This document shows positions 10,721 to 19,549 of a DNA stretch of 64,000 nucleotides, piece after piece. Source of the DNA: Pseudooceanicola algae. Its GTDB lineage: Bacteria > Pseudomonadota > Alphaproteobacteria > Rhodobacterales > Rhodobacteraceae. Numbering within the stretch: the first letter of the stretch is position 1; every line of letters begins with the position of its first letter. Position numbers and translations under genes: made by a program. The stretch covers positions 716,001 through 780,000 of the forward strand of contig NZ_CP060436.1 of the NCBI RefSeq assembly GCF_003590145.2. The letters run 5' to 3'. The notes below the pieces were generated by a model. The model searched no databases, was not told the origin of the DNA, and worked only from the letters and a program-made list of their open reading frames with translations.

Positions 10721-11653
10721 TTATTCAGTCAGTTCATGCCGCCAGGGCGGGTTCGCCCCGGCCCGCGAGACGGTCACCGCCGCAACACGGGCGCCGAAAT
10801 CCAGCGCCTCGCACAGGTCCTCGGAACTGATCTCGCGCAGGGCCTCTTTGGTCAGCAGACCGTTTTCCGACAGCGAACACAGCACACCGGCGTTGAAGGT
10901 ATCGCCTGCACCAACCGTATCGGCGACCTCGGCCTTGCGGGCGGCCACATGCAGGCTGCGCGTCATGTCGTAATAGGCCGAAGCCCCTTCGCTGCCACGG
11001 GTCAGGATGACCACGCCGGCCCCGGCGCGGCACAGCCCGAAGGCCGCTTCGTCCATCGAGGTCGCATCGGGGCGCAGCCAGGACAGGTCCTCGTCCGAGA
11101 TCTTTACGATGTCGGCCAGGGCCATCATCTTTTCCAGACGTGCGCGATAACGGTCTTCGTCCTGGATGAAGCTGGGGCGGATATTCGGGTCGATCATTAC
11201 CACACGCGACCCGGCTTCGCGGGCACAAAGCGCGGCATAGGTGTCTGCACCCGGCTCGGAAGCCAGGCTGATACCGCCGAAGTAAAGCGCTTCGGCTTCG
11301 GCCGGCAGGTCGGGCAGGTCCTTCGGCGCGATCATCCGCCCGGCGCTGGCCTCGTCATAGAACAGGTAACTGGCCTTGCCCTCGACTAGGGTCACGAAAG
11401 CCAGGGTCGTGGGCTGGTCCGAGCGCATCAGCAGATCGGTTTCGACACCCGAGGCGGTCAGCCCCTTGACCAGTTGCGCCCCGAAAAGATCGTTCGAGAT
11501 TCCGGAGACCATCGAGCAGGGGCGACCCAGCCGCCCGAGGGCGATGGCGGTGTTGAATATCGCCCCGCCATCATGGGGAACAAAGCCATTGGGTCCCTCG
11601 ACAGTGGGTGCCGGGATCATGTCGATCAGGGCTTCGCCGCAGCAAATGAGCAC
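10721..11653 (-). CDS. frk: Fructokinase (PfkB family)
   Basis: A 310-residue ribokinase/PfkB carbohydrate kinase. The N-terminus LICCGEALIDMIP is the fructokinase form, and the C-terminal signature DTVGAGDTFNAG holds the catalytic aspartate and anion hole. A GTG at 11653 was chosen as start because AAAGGA lies 8 bases upstream; an ATG further upstream would add an unlike 18-residue extension. It faces the polyol operon and would phosphorylate the fructose made by mannitol dehydrogenase to fructose 6-phosphate. It does not share the operon promoter, so it needs its own control, probably from the long gap at 11654-12305. Confidence 0.92.
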   Translation of the reverse strand: MLICCGEALIDMIPAPTVEGPNGFVPHDGGAIFNTAIALGRLGRPCSMVSGISNDLFGAQLVKGLTASGVETDLLMRSDQPTTLAFVTLVEGKASYLFYDEASAGRMIAPKDLPDLPAEAEALYFGGISLASEPGADTYAALCAREAGSRVVMIDPNIRPSFIQDEDRYRARLEKMMALADIVKISDEDLSWLRPDATSMDEAAFGLCRAGAGVVILTRGSEGASAYYDMTRSLHVAARKAEVADTVGAGDTFNAGVLCSLSENGLLTKEALREISSEDLCEALDFGARVAAVTVSRAGANPPWRHELTE

Positions 11654-12305
11654 GTTTTTCGTCCTTTCGGGAAAGGTCCAGGGACCCGGCAGTTTCCGGG
11701 CCGCCATTGCCTGTTCCGGATCGCCACTAAGTAGACAATCCCGCCACCGAAGTCGAGCCTGAGACGTCGGGACCCCTCGGGTTTTCTTCTGTATCGGCAG
11801 GCTGTTGCCAGCCGGTCACGCCCCGGGCGGTCCGGGATTTTTTCCGGCACCGGCGGCAGGTCGGGTGGAGAGATATCCCCAGATGACCAAGGGTAAGATT
11901 GTGGATAAGTCTGTTGATGGATATGGCCGTCACCAAGCGGGTCCGGGCTTGATTTGGGTGGCTTCCGTTGGGTTATCACTTGCGGTCGAAATCGGGGCGA
12001 CCATGTCGGCAGCGGTGGCTCTGTGGCGTAATCCAATAAGATGAAATGAAATCAATAATTTAGTGGCCATTCCTGTGGTGAAATTTCAAACCTGTGCGAT
12101 TCGGGCAGCGGTGATCCGCAGACCGCTCTCATCTAACGGTTAAGTAACACTTTTTTGAATTTGGCCTCCGCATGGCAGTGGATATCCCGCGCCCCATGCG
12201 GAGTTTCCGGTTGGACGCTGCCGGGCTCACTTGGCCTGTCCCTTGCGCCACGACGGCAGGAGGAGTAGGGCAAGAGCCTCTTTCAAGCAGCGCCCGGAGG
12301 CTATC
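11654..12305. other. Long intergenic region between divergent frk and FAD-dehydrogenase genes
   Basis: About 650 bases with no convincing gene. It should hold the promoters of both divergent genes. The part around 12030-12160 is clearly richer in A and T than its surroundings. A 10-bp inverted repeat (CTCCGCATGG at 12166-12175, CCATGCGGAG at 12194-12203) is the clearest structure. Small open frames here, such as one from 11883, lack a well placed ribosome site. Confidence 0.5.
12166..12203. repeat. 10-bp inverted repeat upstream of the FAD-dehydrogenase gene
   Basis: The arms CTCCGCATGG and CCATGCGGAG are perfect and separated by 18 bases, ending about 100 bases before the start at 12306. 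It could be an operator or an mRNA hairpin. No T run follows, which argues against a terminator. Confidence 0.4.
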
Positions 12306-13709
12306 ATGGACCTTTCGTTGAAACCTGCCGCCACGGCGGTCGACGCGGTCCGGGGGACCCTGGCCGAACACTTCGGGGATCGGCTGCAAAGCGGCACCAG
12401 TTTCTGCGAACAACACGCCAATACGGCCACCGGGCGCGGCACGCAGGCCCCCGATATGGTGGTCTGGCCCGAGACCACGCAAGAGGTCTCGCTGATTGCG
12501 CGGACCTGCTGGGAACAGGGCGTGCCGCTGATCCCCTTCGGCGCCGGGTCGTCGCTGGAAGGGCAGTTGAATGCGCCCCTTGGCGGTGTCTCGGTCGACA
12601 TGAGCCGGATGGACAGTCTGCGCGAGGTTCTTGCCGAAGACCTGATTGCCGTGGTCGGCCCCGGCCTGACCCGCAAGCGCCTTAACGAGGAGTTGCGCCA
12701 TACCGGTCTGCAATTCCCCATTGATCCCGGCGCGGATGCCAGCATCGGTGGCATGTGCGCCACGCGGGCCTCGGGCACCAATGCGGTGCGCTACGGCACC
12801 ATGGCCGAGAACGTCCTGGCGCTGGAGGTCGTGATGGCGGATGGCACGATCATCCGCACCGGCACCCGCGCGGTCAAGAGCGCGGCTGGTTATGACCTGA
12901 CGCGCCTGATGATCGGCAGCGAAGCGACGCTTGGAATCATCACCGAAATCACCCTGCGCCTGCGCGGCATCCCCGAGGAAACGATTGGCGGTGTCGCCGG
13001 ATTCCCTGATCTGCAAAGCGCCTGTGCGGCTGTCATCATCATGGTGCAGATCGGGCTGGACATCGGGCGGGTGGAATTGCTCGACCCGGTGCAGATCCGC
13101 GCCTGCAACGCCTATTCCGGCCTGACATTGCCAGAGGTGCCGACGCTGTTCTTCGAATGCGGGGGCACCGATGCCTCGGCCCGCGACACGGCGCGGATCT
13201 TTACCGAGATCGCCGAGGAAGAAGGCGCGCTGTCGATCGAATGGACCGCTGCGCGTGAGGCCCGCAACAAACTGTGGCAGGCGCGGCACGACAGTTATTG
13301 GGCCGCGCTGGCCCTGCGTCCCGGCTGCAAGGGTTTGGTCAGCGACGCCTGCGTGCCGATCTCGAAACTGGCGGAAAGCATCGCCGAGGCCCGTGCAGAT
13401 CTGGATGCAAGGGGCCTGACTGGCACGATCCTTGGCCACGTGGGGGATGGAAACTTCCACGTGGTGCTGATGACAGATCCCGAAGACATGGATGAGGCGG
13501 CTCAGGTTGCGGATTTCCTGAAGGGGATCAGCCGTCGCGCGCAGGCGGTTGGCGGCACCTGCACCGGGGAACATGGCATCGGGCAGGGCAAGATCACCTC
13601 CCTCGCGGATGAAGCCGGCGCTTCGCTTGCGGTAATGCGGGCGGTCAAGGCGGCGCTGGATCCGCGCAACATCCTCAACCCCGGTAAATTGTTCGGAGAC
13701 CTCGCATGA
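12306..13709 (+). CDS. FAD-linked D-2-hydroxyacid dehydrogenase (D-lactate/glycolate type)
   Basis: A 467-residue flavoprotein of the vanillyl-alcohol-oxidase fold. An FAD_binding_4 domain occupies about residues 45-215, with PFGAGSSLEGQ as pyrophosphate loop. The C-terminal FAD-oxidase domain (about 225-465) contains GHVGDGNFHV and TGEHGIGQGK, typical of cytochrome-linked D-lactate dehydrogenases and the GlcD subunit. A lone gene without GlcE/GlcF partners favours the D-lactate dehydrogenase (Dld) type, which passes electrons to cytochrome c or quinone. The ATG at 12306 has GGAGG at good spacing. Its stop overlaps the next start (ATGA), so it is cotranscribed with the rRNA methyltransferase gene. 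Confidence 0.88.
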   Translation: MDLSLKPAATAVDAVRGTLAEHFGDRLQSGTSFCEQHANTATGRGTQAPDMVVWPETTQEVSLIARTCWEQGVPLIPFGAGSSLEGQLNAPLGGVSVDMSRMDSLREVLAEDLIAVVGPGLTRKRLNEELRHTGLQFPIDPGADASIGGMCATRASGTNAVRYGTMAENVLALEVVMADGTIIRTGTRAVKSAAGYDLTRLMIGSEATLGIITEITLRLRGIPEETIGGVAGFPDLQSACAAVIIMVQIGLDIGRVELLDPVQIRACNAYSGLTLPEVPTLFFECGGTDASARDTARIFTEIAEEEGALSIEWTAAREARNKLWQARHDSYWAALALRPGCKGLVSDACVPISKLAESIAEARADLDARGLTGTILGHVGDGNFHVVLMTDPEDMDEAAQVADFLKGISRRAQAVGGTCTGEHGIGQGKITSLADEAGASLAVMRAVKAALDPRNILNPGKLFGDLA

Positions 13710-14872
13710 CCCCCGGTGCACGTCTGGCCATGGCGGCCGAAATCCTCGATGCGGTTCTCGAAGGGACAGCGGCCGAAAAGGCGCTGACCGGCTGGGCGCG
13801 CAAATCCCGTTATGCCGGGTCCAAGGACCGCGCCGCGGTGCGCGATCACGTGTTTGACGCGCTGCGTTGCATGCGATCCTACGCAGCCCTTGGTGGCGCG
13901 ATGACCGGGCGGGGGCTGACGATCGGCCTGCTGCGTGCCGAAGGCACCGACCCCGCGACACTGTTCACCGGCGAAGGCCATTGCCCCGCCCCGCTGACCG
14001 AGGCCGAAGAGACCGCCGGTGCCGCACCCGCTCCTGGGGCCGAGGCCGGAGATATGCCGGATTGGATCTGGCCCCTGGTCACGCAGTCTCTCGGGGATCA
14101 GGCCGAAGCGGTCGCGGAATGCCTGCGCCATCGCGCCCCGGTGCAGATCCGCGCCAACCTGTCTCGCCATGACAGCGCCGCGGTGATCGCGATGCTGGCC
14201 GAGGAAGGGATAACCGCCGCACCCGGCCCGCTGGCGCCCTCTGCGATCGAGGTCAGCGAAGGCGCACGGCGGCTGACCGGCACCCGCGCCTTTGCGGACG
14301 GCGTTTTTGAGATGCAGGACGCGGCCAGTCAGGCGGTCTGCGCGACGATTCCCCTGAAGGACGGCCAGCGCCTGCTGGATTACTGCGCCGGGGGGGGCGG
14401 AAAGACGCTGGCCCTTGCCGCGCGCGCGCAGCTTGACCTGTTTGCCCATGACGCCACCCCAGAGCGGATGCAGGACCTGCCGGTCCGGGCCGAGCGGGCC
14501 GGGGTGCCGGTCACGCTGGTTGACGGAAGTGACCTGCCGGGACTGGCGCCTTTCGATGTCGTGCTCTGCGATGTGCCCTGTTCGGGCAGCGGATCCTGGC
14601 GGCGCGCACCCGAGGGGAAATGGCGTCTGACCGCGGATCGGCTGGATGATCTGCAGAACATTCAGGGCCAGATCCTGTCTGATGTCGCAGACCTTGTAGC
14701 CCCCGATGGGCTGCTGGCCTATGCGACCTGTTCGCTGTTGGCGGAAGAAAATCGTGACAGGATTGATGCCTTCATCGCCGGAAATCCCGGCTGGCAGGTG
14801 CAGGCGGACCATCGCTGGACGCCGCTTGACGGGGGCGATGGCTTTTACCTGGCGCTGCTACGGCGCATTTGA
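13706..14872 (+). CDS. RsmB/NOP2-family rRNA cytosine-C5 methyltransferase
   Basis: A 388-residue SAM-dependent RNA methyltransferase. The SAM loop is LLDYCAGGGGKTLALA (about residue 225). The two catalytic cysteines lie in DVPCSGSGSW and in ATCSLL, the pair that defines 5-methylcytosine RNA methyltransferases. The first 80 residues form a short NusB-like helical region, shorter than in Escherichia coli RsmB. The target is probably 16S rRNA, as for RsmB, but the exact position cannot be assigned. It overlaps the preceding dehydrogenase gene by 4 bases. Confidence 0.88.
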   Translation: MTPGARLAMAAEILDAVLEGTAAEKALTGWARKSRYAGSKDRAAVRDHVFDALRCMRSYAALGGAMTGRGLTIGLLRAEGTDPATLFTGEGHCPAPLTEAEETAGAAPAPGAEAGDMPDWIWPLVTQSLGDQAEAVAECLRHRAPVQIRANLSRHDSAAVIAMLAEEGITAAPGPLAPSAIEVSEGARRLTGTRAFADGVFEMQDAASQAVCATIPLKDGQRLLDYCAGGGGKTLALAARAQLDLFAHDATPERMQDLPVRAERAGVPVTLVDGSDLPGLAPFDVVLCDVPCSGSGSWRRAPEGKWRLTADRLDDLQNIQGQILSDVADLVAPDGLLAYATCSLLAEENRDRIDAFIAGNPGWQVQADHRWTPLDGGDGFYLALLRRI

Positions 14873-14965
14873 TTTCGACGCCGAAAAGCGTCAGATTCGG
14901 CGAAGTTCCGCCCTTATTGCGAAGGCTTGATGTGTATCATTCTGCCTTGGGTTGAAGCGAACGAT

Positions 14966-14994
14966 TTGACAGGTCTTGTTAATGTTTGGTTAAT
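14966..14994 (+). promoter_or_regulatory. cckA promoter overlapped by a perfect CtrA box
   Basis: TTGACA at 14966-14971 and GTTAAT at 14989-14994 are separated by 17 bases, a good housekeeping promoter. TTAA-N7-TTAA at 14979-14993 is a perfect match to the CtrA recognition sequence and covers the spacer and -10 hexamer. CtrA bound there would be expected to block RNA polymerase. The box is seen directly; the effect is inference from Caulobacter promoters. Confidence 0.65.
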
Positions 14995-15044
14995 CCGGCG
15001 ACCACCATATTATGCCATGGAAGCATGTTGTGGCGGAGGGACGG

Positions 15045-17390
15045 GTGACGGGAGCAACGACGGAATTCGGCTATCTGGCCCTGGCGCGCAAGCGGTTCGG
15101 GGAGCGGACCCATACGCTTTTGCTGTTCTGCATCAGCTTTCTGGCGCTGGCGGCGGTTGTCCCCAGCGGGGTCTTCGGGATGGCGCTTCTGCTTAGCGGG
15201 CTGACCCTTGGTGCGGGACTTCTGTTGCTGCGGGCCACAGCGCCGCGCAGCGGCGGTTACGAGGCCCTGGAAGACGATTTCCTGAGCGCCCTGCTGGTCA
15301 ACGATCCCGGCCCGGCGCTGGTCACCGGGCTGAACGGCGTGCTGAGCTACTGCAATCCCGCCGCCGAGACCGCGCTGGACGCCGAGCCGGGGCAGGCCAT
15401 CGCCTTTGCCCTGACCGGCAAGCTGGGCAATGGTCAGGCGCCCTGCGTGGTCCGGCGCCTGACGATCGCATCGCAGGTTTCGGGGGCCGCACGCGAGGTG
15501 GTCGATACCCTGACGGGCAAGCTGAGCCTGACGGTGCAATCCCTGGACGGCGGCCATCTGCTTTGGCGGTTCGAGGAATTTGCCTGCGCCGATGACGGCG
15601 AAGATGCCGAGGCGCAGCTGCCCTTGATCTCGGTTGGACGGGGCCATGCGATCCTTTACATGAACGCGGCGGCACGGCGTCTGGCCGGAGGGCGGCCGCG
15701 GCGGCTGCAGGACTTCTTTGCGCAGCCCGAATCCGCCAATGGCGCGGTGGTTGATGTCCAGACCCCGGACGGGGTGCTTCCCCGGCGTCTGGCGGTGATT
15801 TCGGGCGCGGGCGGGCGGCGCGAAATGCTGTTGTTGCCGTTGGAGGACGATGACCCCGGCACGGCAGCGCAGGCGGCGAGCGGGGCTGACGACATCTGGT
15901 CCCGCGCCGATGATCTGCCGGTCCCGATCCTGCGCCTGTCCACGGAGGGCGAGATCGAATTGGCCAATGCCGCCGCCCGCCAACTGCTTGAACTGGACGG
16001 CGAACCGGACCGCGACCTGTCGACCCTGATGGAAGGGCTGGGCCGGTCGATTTCCGGCTGGCTGGCCGAGGTCGCCGCCGGCACGCCGGACCCCACGGCC
16101 AAGCCGCATTCCGAATTCCTGCGCCTGTCGCGGGTCGAACGCGATGTCTATGTGCAAGTCACCGTGCGCCAGATCCGCTTTGAGGGACGCAAGGCGTTGA
16201 TTGCGGTGATGAGCGACGCAACCGAGCTGAAGACCCTGGAAGCGCAATTCGTCCAAAGCCAGAAGATGCAGGCCATCGGCCAGCTGGCCGGCGGGGTGGC
16301 GCATGATTTCAACAACCTGCTGACTGCGATCACCGGGCATTGTGATCTGCTGCTGTTGCGTCACGACCATGGCGATCCCGACTATGGTGACCTGGTGCAG
16401 ATCAACCAAAACGCCAATCGTGCCGCCGCCCTGGTCGGTCAGCTACTGGCCTTTTCCCGAAAACAGACCCTGCGGCCCGAAACCATCGACCTGCGCAACA
16501 CGCTGTCGGACCTGACCCATCTGCTGAACCGGCTGGTCGGCGAAAAGGTGACGCTCAATCTTACCCACGACACGCAGCTGCCCAAGATCCGCGCCGACAA
16601 GCGCCAGTTGGAACAGGTGCTGATGAACCTTGTCGTCAACGCCCGCGATGCGCTGCCTGCGGGCGGAGAAATCCGCATTGCCACTGAAACCCTGCACCTG
16701 ACCGAGGAAATGCAACGCGACCGTGCCAAGGTCGCGCCGGGGGATTACGTTCAGGTCAAGGTCTCCGACACCGGCGTCGGCATCGCGCCCGACAAGTTGC
16801 AGAAGGTCTTCGAACCCTTCTTCACGACCAAGCGCGTGGGCGAGGGGACCGGCCTTGGCCTGTCCACCGCCTACGGGATCGTCAAGCAATCGGGCGGTTT
16901 CATCTTTGTCGAAAGCGCGCCGGGCGAAGGCACCTGCTTCAGTCTGCTGTTCCCGGTCCAGAAGGACGAGGCGCCAGTGCCAGAGATTGCCGCGCCCAAG
17001 CCTGCCGCGACCCCTGATGCACGCGGCGACGGCGTTGTCCTGCTGGTCGAGGACGAGGCCCCGGTGCGCGCCTTCGCCTCGCGCGCGCTGCGTCTGAAGG
17101 GCTATACCGTGCTTGAAGCCGAGAACGCGGAAGAGGCGCTGGCGACCCTGCGCAGCAGCAAGATGAAGATCGACGTCTTTGTCACCGATGTGGTCATGCC
17201 CGGCATGGACGGTCCGACCTGGGTGCGCAAGGCGCTGGAGTTCCACCCCGACACCCGCGTCGTCTTTGTCTCGGGCTATGCCGAGGACAGCTTTACCGAC
17301 AACAGCGCCAAGATCCCCAATTCGGTCTTCCTGCCCAAGCCCTTCTCGCTGGCGGAACTGACCGAAACCGTCTGGCGCCAAATGCAGTAA
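15045..17390 (+). CDS. cckA: Cell-cycle hybrid histidine kinase/phosphatase CckA
   Basis: CckA phosphorylates, through the ChpT phosphotransferase, the master regulator CtrA, and can reverse the flow. The order is: two N-terminal membrane helices (about residues 20-65), PAS-like sensor region (about 90-390), HisKA with the phosphoacceptor His420 in [12 protein letters not shown], HATPase with NARDALP and [10 protein letters not shown], and a C-terminal receiver with phospho-Asp715 in [11 protein letters not shown]. The AHDFNN H-box and the fused receiver are typical of CckA. The GTG at 15045 (781 residues) is preferred because GGAGGG sits 5 bases upstream; an ATG at 15012 would add 11 residues. 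ctrA and sciP lie at 48.7-49.8 kb, and a CtrA box lies in the promoter. Confidence 0.93.
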   Translation: MTGATTEFGYLALARKRFGERTHTLLLFCISFLALAAVVPSGVFGMALLLSGLTLGAGLLLLRATAPRSGGYEALEDDFLSALLVNDPGPALVTGLNGVLSYCNPAAETALDAEPGQAIAFALTGKLGNGQAPCVVRRLTIASQVSGAAREVVDTLTGKLSLTVQSLDGGHLLWRFEEFACADDGEDAEAQLPLISVGRGHAILYMNAAARRLAGGRPRRLQDFFAQPESANGAVVDVQTPDGVLPRRLAVISGAGGRREMLLLPLEDDDPGTAAQAASGADDIWSRADDLPVPILRLSTEGEIELANAAARQLLELDGEPDRDLSTLMEGLGRSISGWLAEVAAGTPDPTAKPHSEFLRLSRVERDVYVQVTVRQIRFEGRKALIAVMSDATELKTLEAQFVQSQKMQAIGQLAGGVAHDFNNLLTAITGHCDLLLLRHDHGDPDYGDLVQINQNANRAAALVGQLLAFSRKQTLRPETIDLRNTLSDLTHLLNRLVGEKVTLNLTHDTQLPKIRADKRQLEQVLMNLVVNARDALPAGGEIRIATETLHLTEEMQRDRAKVAPGDYVQVKVSDTGVGIAPDKLQKVFEPFFTTKRVGEGTGLGLSTAYGIVKQSGGFIFVESAPGEGTCFSLLFPVQKDEAPVPEIAAPKPAATPDARGDGVVLLVEDEAPVRAFASRALRLKGYTVLEAENAEEALATLRSSKMKIDVFVTDVVMPGMDGPTWVRKALEFHPDTRVVFVSGYAEDSFTDNSAKIPNSVFLPKPFSLAELTETVWRQMQ

Positions 17391-17409
17391 ACCCGGCCGG
17401 GACCGCCGC

Positions 17410-18000
17410 CTAGAGAGAATCGTAGAGCGCGAAATCCTCGGCAAACTTGCGGCGCAACTTGGCCTCGGTCCGGGCCGCCAGGTCCAGTTGCATGCTGGGA
17501 GAGACGTTCAGGCGCTGCGTTTCCAGCCCAAGCCCCAGGCGATCCGACAGGAAGGCATCGAACTTTGCCGGATCCTCGTAGCGGAACAGCCGGGTGACAG
17601 CGGTGCCGTTGCGGGTGGGTTCCAGAAACTTTGCCTGATTGCCCACATTGGCAAATCCCGGTCGGTCGCCCCGGCAATAGGCATCGACGAATTCGTCGAA
17701 ACTGACGTGGTGGGTCGCGTTGGCGCGCCCTTCCATTCCAGGCCGCTGGCGGAACCTGTACCAGCTGCCCAGCCAGGAGACCGGCTCGCGCATGACCGCG
17801 ACAATATCCATCGGTTCGCCAATGAATTTCTCGATCATCGGGCGAAAATGGCGGTTGTAGCGAAAGACCGGCGCGTGCTTCAGCTCCGGCGGGTCGGATA
17901 TCACCAAAGCGGCGTGGGGGGCGAGGGCGGCCTCGTAGGCGGTGGTGCCGGTCTTGGGGACCGACAGCAAGACCATGCGCGCCTTGGAAAACACCAGCAT
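17410..18000 (-). CDS. Sulfotransferase-like protein
   Basis: A 196-residue protein with an N-terminal PAPS-binding-type loop, VPKTGTTAYE (residues 14-23), the hallmark of sulfotransferases. A second segment, MREPVSWLGSWYRF, resembles the 3'-phosphate-binding RxPxxR/S motif. The fold is shorter than in typical 250-300-residue enzymes, so it may be a minimal sulfotransferase domain of the Sulfotransfer family. The ATG at 18000 follows AAAGGA; an upstream codon would add 10 residues. It is transcribed away from recA and converges on cckA. Acceptor and role are unknown, and related roseobacter genes are often misnamed. Confidence 0.6.
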   Translation of the reverse strand: MLVFSKARMVLLSVPKTGTTAYEAALAPHAALVISDPPELKHAPVFRYNRHFRPMIEKFIGEPMDIVAVMREPVSWLGSWYRFRQRPGMEGRANATHHVSFDEFVDAYCRGDRPGFANVGNQAKFLEPTRNGTAVTRLFRYEDPAKFDAFLSDRLGLGLETQRLNVSPSMQLDLAARTEAKLRRKFAEDFALYDSL

Positions 18001-18102
18001 TTGCAATCCTTTCGCCGCGGCCCCGCACAATTTACCGGGCTTCGGTCAGGCGTCAACCACTCCTTAACCAACCTGCCGGACAGTCGAGAAAGAAGAATTC
18101 TA

Positions 18103-18131
18103 TTGATATGTTCCCTTTTTGATCTCATATA
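18103..18131 (+). promoter_or_regulatory. Candidate recA promoter
   Basis: TTGATA at 18103-18108 and CATATA at 18126-18131 are spaced by 17 bases. The SOS box begins 6 bases after the -10 hexamer, over the expected transcription start, as suits LexA repression. Confidence 0.5.
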
Positions 18132-18136
18132 GGGGT

Positions 18137-18151
18137 GAACAAGAGGCGAAC
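18137..18151 (+). promoter_or_regulatory. SOS (LexA) box of recA
   Basis: GAAC-AAGAGGC-GAAC is a perfect match to the alphaproteobacterial LexA operator (GAAC-N7-GAAC, equal to GTTC-N7-GTTC on the other strand). It lies 50 bases before the recA start, just past the candidate -10. LexA would repress recA until DNA damage. Confidence 0.85.
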
Positions 18152-18201
18152 ACCGGCAGTGATTGCCGCCCCATCCGGGGTGTGAGATAAGGAAGCAGAC
18201 A

Positions 18202-19278
18202 ATGGCAACGGCAACGGCAGATCTACTTTCCATGGATGGCAAAAAAGACCCCAACAAGCAGAAGGCGCTCGACAGCGCCCTTGCACAGATCGAACGCCAA
18301 TTCGGCAAGGGTTCGATCATGAAGCTGGGCGGCAAGGATGCCATCCAGGAAATCGAGGCCACCTCGACCGGCTCGCTCGGTCTGGACATCGCGCTTGGTA
18401 TCGGCGGCGTCCCGAAGGGCCGCATCGTCGAGATCTACGGCCCGGAAAGCTCGGGCAAGACCACGCTGACGCTGCATTGCGTGGCCGAGGAACAGAAGAA
18501 GGGCGGGGTTTGCGCCTTCGTCGACGCGGAACATGCGCTTGACCCGCAATATGCGCGCAAGCTGGGTGTCGACCTCGAGGAACTGCTGATCTCGCAGCCC
18601 GACACCGGTGAGCAGGCGCTCGAAATCGTCGACACGCTGGTGCGCTCTGGTGCGGTTTCGATGGTCGTGGTCGATTCGGTCGCGGCCCTGACGCCGAAAT
18701 CGGAACTGGAAGGCGACATGGGCGACAGCTCGGTCGGCGTCCATGCCCGTCTGATGAGCCAGGCGATGCGCAAGCTCACGGGGTCGATCTCGCGGACCAA
18801 ATGCACCGTGATCTTCATCAATCAGATCCGCATGAAGATCGGCGTGATGTTCGGCTCGCCCGAAACCACCACGGGCGGCAATGCGCTGAAGTTCTATTCC
18901 TCGGTCCGTCTCGACATCCGCCGCATCGGCGCGATCAAGGACCGCGACGAAATCGTCGGTAACGCCACCCGCGTGAAGGTCGTCAAGAACAAGGTCGCGC
19001 CGCCCTTCAAGCAGGTGGAATTCGACATCATGTACGGCGAAGGCATCTCGAAGATGGGCGAATTGCTCGATCTCGGCGTCAAGGCCGGGGTGATCGAGAA
19101 ATCGGGCTCCTGGTATTCCTACAGCGACGAACGGATCGGGCAGGGGCGCGAGAACGCCAAGACCTTCATGAAGGAAAACCCCGATCTCGCCTACGAGGTC
19201 GAGGACAAGATCCGCGCCGCCCATGGCCTTGATTTCGGCAAGGACCGGCCGGACGACGGCGACGTCATGGAAGGCTGA
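18202..19278 (+). CDS. recA: Recombinase RecA
   Basis: RecA (358 residues) forms filaments on single-stranded DNA, drives strand exchange and triggers LexA self-cleavage. Walker A is GPESSGKTT starting at residue 80. The loop-1 region holds [19 protein letters not shown], and the DNA-binding loop-2 region contains [12 protein letters not shown]. The ATG at 18202 with AGGAAG upstream was chosen over an in-frame earlier codon. The C-terminus ends in an acidic tail ([10 protein letters not shown]), as usual for RecA. A perfect SOS box lies upstream and a strong terminator directly downstream, so recA is a single-gene transcription unit. Confidence 0.98.
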   Translation: MATATADLLSMDGKKDPNKQKALDSALAQIERQFGKGSIMKLGGKDAIQEIEATSTGSLGLDIALGIGGVPKGRIVEIYGPESSGKTTLTLHCVAEEQKKGGVCAFVDAEHALDPQYARKLGVDLEELLISQPDTGEQALEIVDTLVRSGAVSMVVVDSVAALTPKSELEGDMGDSSVGVHARLMSQAMRKLTGSISRTKCTVIFINQIRMKIGVMFGSPETTTGGNALKFYSSVRLDIRRIGAIKDRDEIVGNATRVKVVKNKVAPPFKQVEFDIMYGEGISKMGELLDLGVKAGVIEKSGSWYSYSDERIGQGRENAKTFMKENPDLAYEVEDKIRAAHGLDFGKDRPDDGDVMEG

Positions 19279-19303
19279 GGCCTTCTTCCCTTCGCAAAGA
19301 CAC

Positions 19304-19335
19304 AAGGCGGCTTCCTTCGGGAGGCCGCCTTTTTT
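19304..19335 (+). terminator. Rho-independent terminator of recA
   Basis: Stem AAGGCGGC / GCCGCCTT extended by TCC/GGA around a TTCG loop, followed by TTTTT. It lies 25 bases after the recA stop. Confidence 0.9.
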
Positions 19336-19549
19336 CATGGGCAGGGGCCAGCGCCACTGCCGGCTCTTTCATCTGGCCGAAAATACTCCGGGGGGACGTG
19401 GTGCGCCGCCCCGGCGGCGGGCCGCGTGGGGGCAGAGCCCCTTGCCCGGCGCGGGTTTTCCAGTGGCTTTCGCCGCTCGGCGGTGGACAGTCCGGCGCGC
19501 CCCGGCTAAATCAGCAAAACCGCACAGGTAACCGGAAAGGCCGCCCAGA
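19336..19549. other. GC-rich gap before alaS with a repeat-like segment
   Basis: No gene is seen. The segment at 19364-19391, which includes GGCCGAAAATACTCC and a run of G, resembles the shared part of the intergenic repeats at 22838 and 29413. Several GC-rich inverted repeats follow. The alaS promoter should lie here, but no good hexamer pair was found. Confidence 0.4.

Noticed and set aside
11805-12044. Plus-strand open frame of 79 codons (or 53 from 11883) with some hydrophobic residues
   Set aside because: No well placed ribosome site, odd composition, and no family recognised; treated as chance.
14894-14898. GATTC (a CcrM-type GANTC site) upstream of cckA
   Set aside because: A single five-base match is expected often by chance, and none lies in the ctrA promoter.
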